This document shows, piece after piece, positions 60,710-64,000 of a stretch of 64,000 bases of DNA. This DNA comes from an uncultured Eubacterium sp. (GTDB lineage Bacteria > Bacillota > Clostridia > Oscillospirales > Acutalibacteraceae). Within the stretch, counting starts at the first letter, position 1, and every line of letters starts with the position of its first letter. The notes below the pieces were generated by a model. The model worked only from the letters and a program-made list of their open reading frames with translations, did no database searches and was not told the origin of the DNA. A program made the position numbers and the translations under genes. The stretch is taken from the NCBI RefSeq assembly GCF_945980375.1, contig NZ_CAMFQO010000001.1, forward strand, positions 124,001 through 188,000. Direction: 5' to 3'.

Positions 60710-61309
60710 TCATAATGCTTTTTTTATTGCCTCAAGCAATTCATCATATTCCTCATAAGCAGGAATGTTAGGATAATCATTTTTGATAGCATCTGTTGTC
60801 TTGAACAAAAAGCCTGCCTTGCTTGCCTGAATCATACCCAAATCGTTAAAGCTGTCACCGCTTGCAATAGTTTCGTAGCCCATAGAATGAAGTGCCTTAA
60901 CGGTTGTAAGCTTTGACTTTGGGCACCTCATTTTGTAGCCTGTGATTTTACCGTCATCTGCAACCTCAAGAGTGTTGCAGAAAATTGTCGGCCAGTTAAG
61001 CTTTTCCATAAGCGGAGCGGCAAACTGCTCAAAGGTATCCGACAAAATGATAACCTGTGTGATTGTGCGAAGCTCATCCAAAAAATCCTTTGCGCCCGGC
61101 ATTAAATCAATCTTTGCAATAACATCTTGAATTTCCTTAAGTCCCATACCGTGCTCGTTAAGAATTTTCAATCTGTAATTCATCAGCTTGTCGTAATCCG
61201 GTTCGTCACGGGTTGTAAGCTTAAGCTCCGGAATGTTTGCCTCCTCGGCAAATTCTACCCAAATTTCAGGGACGAGAACGCCCTCCATATCCAAACATAC
61301 AATATTCAT
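60710..61309 (-). CDS. thrH: HAD-family phosphatase, ThrH-like (phosphoserine/homoserine)
   Basis: The 199-residue protein has the HAD motif I as DMEGVLVPEIWVEFAE, with DxE in place of DxD, which is the ThrH form. Motif II is VIILSDTFEQF, motif III is the CPKSK lysine, and motif IV is ASGDSFNDLGMI. ThrH acts as phosphoserine phosphatase and can transfer phosphate to homoserine. Without a ser or thr operon nearby, the in vivo role is inferred from the family. Confidence 0.88.
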   Translation of the reverse strand: MNIVCLDMEGVLVPEIWVEFAEEANIPELKLTTRDEPDYDKLMNYRLKILNEHGMGLKEIQDVIAKIDLMPGAKDFLDELRTITQVIILSDTFEQFAAPLMEKLNWPTIFCNTLEVADDGKITGYKMRCPKSKLTTVKALHSMGYETIASGDSFNDLGMIQASKAGFLFKTTDAIKNDYPNIPAYEEYDELLEAIKKAL

Positions 61310-61372
61310 ATCTGTTCACATAGCCTTTCTGCTACAAATTTATTATTTTAAGCCCTATCGTAGCAAATAGGG

Positions 61373-61651
61373 TAGGGTAACGGTAATAATCCGAACCCGT
61401 CAAAAATGCAGTATTAAAGCGATATTTGTCGCTTTCGCTGTTGCCTTGCGTCAGCAAGGCTGCCATCTCAAGATGCCAAATCTCATCTTTACTCCAAGCA
61501 TTTTTGATGCTTTGCAGTTTATCGTGTGCAGATTTGGTCTTAATCGAGGCAAAAACGCAGTTAATCCTTTCGGATTAACGAGTATTTTAACAAAGAGTAA
61601 GGGCAATATCTGCCACGATAAACCGTGGTTTGGATTATTACCGTTACCCTA
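61373..61651 (-). repeat. ~279-bp structured element, copy 2 (MITE or unknown RNA)
   Basis: The element runs from TAGGGTAACGGTAATAATCC to GGATTATTACCGTTACCCTA, a perfect 20-bp inverted pair. Read on the - strand the inner stems are GTTTATCGTG/CACGATAAAC, GTTAATCC-GAAA-GGATTAAC (a GNRA tetraloop), CAAAAATGC/GCATTTTTG, GCCTTGC/GCAAGGC and AAAGCGA/TCGCTTT. It has no reading frame. A separate CCCTAT/ATAGGG hairpin adjoins it at 61354-61371. It lies between the ThrH-like gene and the GH95-like gene. Confidence 0.87.
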
Positions 61652-61658
61652 GTATTAA

Positions 61659-64000
61659 TTAAAAATTGACTGTTTGAGGCTCGCCCGCCTTAAACTCTAC
61701 AACCTTTTCGTTGCCGTTATATGAAACGGTAATTGTCTGGTCAACATCAGATGTGATTGTTGCCTCAACACTGCCGTTTTGCATATCCCACTCAAGACTG
61801 TTTACAACAGCTCTTGTTCTTGCTCTAACGCCCTTAATTGCGCCCTTGTCAAAGCCCGATGTAGGCAAAGCAGGAAGAAGCTCAATTTCTCCCGTATTGG
61901 AATACACAAGCGACTCGTTAATTATGCCGAGGTAACCGATAGCAAAGTCCGTACAATAGCAGCTGCCCTGATCGTAGTCGTGATTTGTCATAAGCGAATC
62001 ATATCTTATCTTATGATTTTGAAGCTTAAGCAGTGCATCCGACAACGCCTCTCTGTCCTTAAGCCTTGCCGCAATAAGTGAGCGATGAACAAGTGCGTGA
62101 GAAGCCTCGTTTTCGCTTTCTCTGTTTGCAATAGCCTGAACGCATGCCTTTGCGAGCTCGGGATTTTTTTGAGTTTCAAACAGTGGCCATACACAGTAAA
62201 GGTGGCTCAAATGTCTGTGCTCATTATTTTCATCAAAGCTTGTTGTTGCCCATTCCTTCAGAGCACCCGTTTCGTCATAGAGATATGGAGGAAGCTTGTC
62301 CAAAATCTCCTGCCATTTTGAAAAATCAGCATCGGGAGTAACATCAGCCATAACCTTTCTGAGCATTTCAAGGTTGTCTCTGCAGGCTGAAATATCAATA
62401 GCACAGTTTGCATCGGACGGGCTTGGATAATTTGACGGATTGTTTTCCGGAGAGTACGACGGCAAAATGCAATAGGTTTCGCCGTCATTAAGAGAGGTCT
62501 TGCCCTGCTCGTAGTGGATTGCACCGTCCTTGTCGGTGTAGTATTCCGGGCTCAAAAGCTGATCCCAATAATTTGCAGATTTAGTAAGAAGTGGAAGAAG
62601 AATATCCTCCTCAAGCATCATATAGCCCTGCTTGTTATATTTTGCAATGTCGTTATCATCAATGGACAAAACCGACTTTAGCTTGGTCAAATCAAATTCA
62701 TCGGACAGCGGAATTTGAATATTACCATAGGTCTGCAATGCTTCAAACAAAGGCTGAATCATCCAAGAGGTGCCTGCATTCCAATACCTAAACGGATACG
62801 GATAGCAGGTTTCGGTAATAACCGCCTTGTCTCCGTCTGTATTTACAGGTGCCTGAATTGCATCTGTAAATCCGTGAGTAGCCCTTGCGTTTTCCTCCCA
62901 ATCGGGAAGCTGACGCAGGATAAAGTATGTATAACCGATAGGGGTTGATGACATATTACCCGTGTTCATTGATGAGGTTTGCAGGTTTACGTTGGCGTCC
63001 ATTGTATACTTACTGCCCCAGCCTGTATTGAACTCACCTGTCCACATACCGTACAAACGGCTTGTTGCATAGCCCGAGCAGCAAAGATATGCGTATCTGC
63101 CTGCATAATATGAACGTTGTGCAAGCTCGGCAGAAAGCTTCTTCGCACCCTTTTGCTCCCTTAACAGCTCCTCGTTTGACTTGTCGCTGTCCTCAAGCTC
63201 AAGGGTAACTGCATCAAACTGCGGCTGATAAATGTCAAGATGACTTTTCAGTGCCTTTTCGTAGCTGAAGCCGTCCTTACTCTTGTACTTATCTGCAACC
63301 GCCTTTGTTTTTGCAACAAGGTCATCAACAAGTGCATATGAATTTTGATCCTCAAATTCATCAATACTGCCCATATCATATGCTCTGTCGCTGACGGTAA
63401 CAAGATAAACATAGCTTGCCTCGCTGATTTTTATACCGCTGTTTTGACCGCAGAAGATCTCTTCATCAATATTCTTTTCAAGCTCAACCTTTTCCCTTGC
63501 GCCGTCGGTTACAACATAGGTTGTTGTTGCATAGCCTCCGTTTTTAAGCTCGCTGTTTTCGTAATTAGGATAGTGGGCAACCATGGAAATACTGTTAGCA
63601 TTGATGTCCACAACCTTTTTATACTTCATATTAACCTCGTCGCCGTCACCGAAGTTAGCCATGCTTGCAAGGTCATCCATAGTCAGCGTCAAATTAAGCA
63701 ATGAAGCCTCCGACGACTGCGAAAGCCTTGTAATAACAACGCCGTCTGCCATCGAGGTAAATGATGAACGCTCCCAGGTGCCCTTGTCATCCGTAAACCT
63801 AACGCCGACCTGTGACGTTTCGTAATCCGTGTAGCGAACATAATCCTTTTCGCCGGAGCCGTCGATAGAAATTCTTAACTGACCGCCCGGGTGGAATCTG
63901 TAAACATCATCGTATGAAGCATTGTCAACAATATCCTCGCCCTTAACAATACTTTGCTTAACAGTTTCAAGCTCGCTTGATGTATCGGGACAGTAACGCA
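61659..64000 (-). CDS. GH95-type glycoside hydrolase (alpha-L-fucosidase-like), 5' end beyond window
   Basis: The frame is open to the window edge, giving about 780 residues; the internal ATG at 63752 is not the start because the family-like sequence continues upstream (YDDVYRFHPGGQLRISI). GH95 features are ANVNLQTSSMNTGN (the active-site Asn region), HRHLSHLYCVWPLFETQ, and the C-terminal CTDFAIGYLGIINESLVYSN with IELLPALPTSGFDKGAIKGV. Members cleave alpha-1,2-fucose or L-galactose from host or plant glycans. The catalytic Glu was not located with certainty. Any secretion signal lies outside the window. Confidence 0.83.
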   Translation of the reverse strand, partial: RYCPDTSSELETVKQSIVKGEDIVDNASYDDVYRFHPGGQLRISIDGSGEKDYVRYTDYETSQVGVRFTDDKGTWERSSFTSMADGVVITRLSQSSEASLLNLTLTMDDLASMANFGDGDEVNMKYKKVVDINANSISMVAHYPNYENSELKNGGYATTTYVVTDGAREKVELEKNIDEEIFCGQNSGIKISEASYVYLVTVSDRAYDMGSIDEFEDQNSYALVDDLVAKTKAVADKYKSKDGFSYEKALKSHLDIYQPQFDAVTLELEDSDKSNEELLREQKGAKKLSAELAQRSYYAGRYAYLCCSGYATSRLYGMWTGEFNTGWGSKYTMDANVNLQTSSMNTGNMSSTPIGYTYFILRQLPDWEENARATHGFTDAIQAPVNTDGDKAVITETCYPYPFRYWNAGTSWMIQPLFEALQTYGNIQIPLSDEFDLTKLKSVLSIDDNDIAKYNKQGYMMLEEDILLPLLTKSANYWDQLLSPEYYTDKDGAIHYEQGKTSLNDGETYCILPSYSPENNPSNYPSPSDANCAIDISACRDNLEMLRKVMADVTPDADFSKWQEILDKLPPYLYDETGALKEWATTSFDENNEHRHLSHLYCVWPLFETQKNPELAKACVQAIANRESENEASHALVHRSLIAARLKDREALSDALLKLQNHKIRYDSLMTNHDYDQGSCYCTDFAIGYLGIINESLVYSNTGEIELLPALPTSGFDKGAIKGVRARTRAVVNSLEWDMQNGSVEATITSDVDQTITVSYNGNEKVVEFKAGEPQTVNF

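Overview
This 64 kb window is chromosomal DNA of a low-to-mid GC, anaerobic Firmicute, most likely a gut-type clostridium of the Ruminococcaceae/Oscillospiraceae. The inference rests on a CIRCE/HrcA heat-shock operon, single-chain glycyl-tRNA synthetase, type III pantothenate kinase, Mini-RNase III, an L27 with a cleavable N-terminal extension beside its protease Prp, pyruvate formate-lyase with its activase, a class III-like preQ1 riboswitch before a QueT gene, and ribitol teichoic-acid genes. No marker allows a species call.

Layout. 1-1.5 kb: end of a ribitol-phosphate (TarI/TarJ) pair. 1.6-6.1 kb (- strand): MATE exporter and a two-component system. 6.2-7.6 kb: SPFH/NfeD membrane pair. 7.8-11.5 kb (- strand): rpmG-secE-nusG-rplK-rplA and, behind its own promoter and L10 leader, rplJ-rplL. 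11.7-15.9 kb (+): two FAD proteins and glyS. 15.9-20.6 kb (-): an unknown membrane protein, pnp and rpsO. 20.8-24.1 kb (+): rplU-prp-rpmA, tRNA-Arg, a tandem repeat, obgE-mrnC; then tRNA-Val (-). 24.5-27.1 kb (+): coaX, metY and two tiny single-domain genes. 27.1-28.3 kb (-): a phage-type lysis cassette on its own. 28.4-33.2 kb (-): hrcA-grpE-dnaK-dnaJ. 33.3-37.4 kb (-): a DUF134 regulator, pflB, ybaK-like gene, pflA. 37.5-38.7 kb: a P-loop kinase-like protein and a LOG protein. 38.8-42.4 kb (+): galT, a PHP phosphatase and a GH27 alpha-galactosidase. 42.4-43.8 kb (-): a membrane M28 peptidase. 44-54 kb (-): a 17-gene PBSX-like virion module. 54.2-56.2 kb (-): primosomal DnaI/DnaD-type proteins. 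56.5-64 kb: lipid, redox, transport and phosphatase genes and a GH95-type glycosidase running off the end.

Most notable points. (1) Two ~278 bp intergenic elements (56223-56499 and 61373-61651) share a multi-stem fold in which several helices differ in sequence but keep pairing; a 34-base piece of the same element lies at 28424. They are either a TA-flanked MITE or an undescribed structured RNA. (2) The PBSX-like module has terminase, portal, protease, capsid, connectors and a contractile-type baseplate, but no tail sheath, tail tube, chaperone or tape measure; a 31-codon reading frame sits at that exact place. Integrase and repressor are absent, and the only lysis genes are 16 kb away behind the heat-shock operon. 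(3) A composite intergenic unit (a terminator with an ATTGAAC/GTTCAAT stem plus a CCCCTCAG...GGGGAGCC hairpin) recurs. (4) An ~82 bp tandem repeat lies directly behind tRNA-Arg.

All calls come from reading the sequence; no database search was run.
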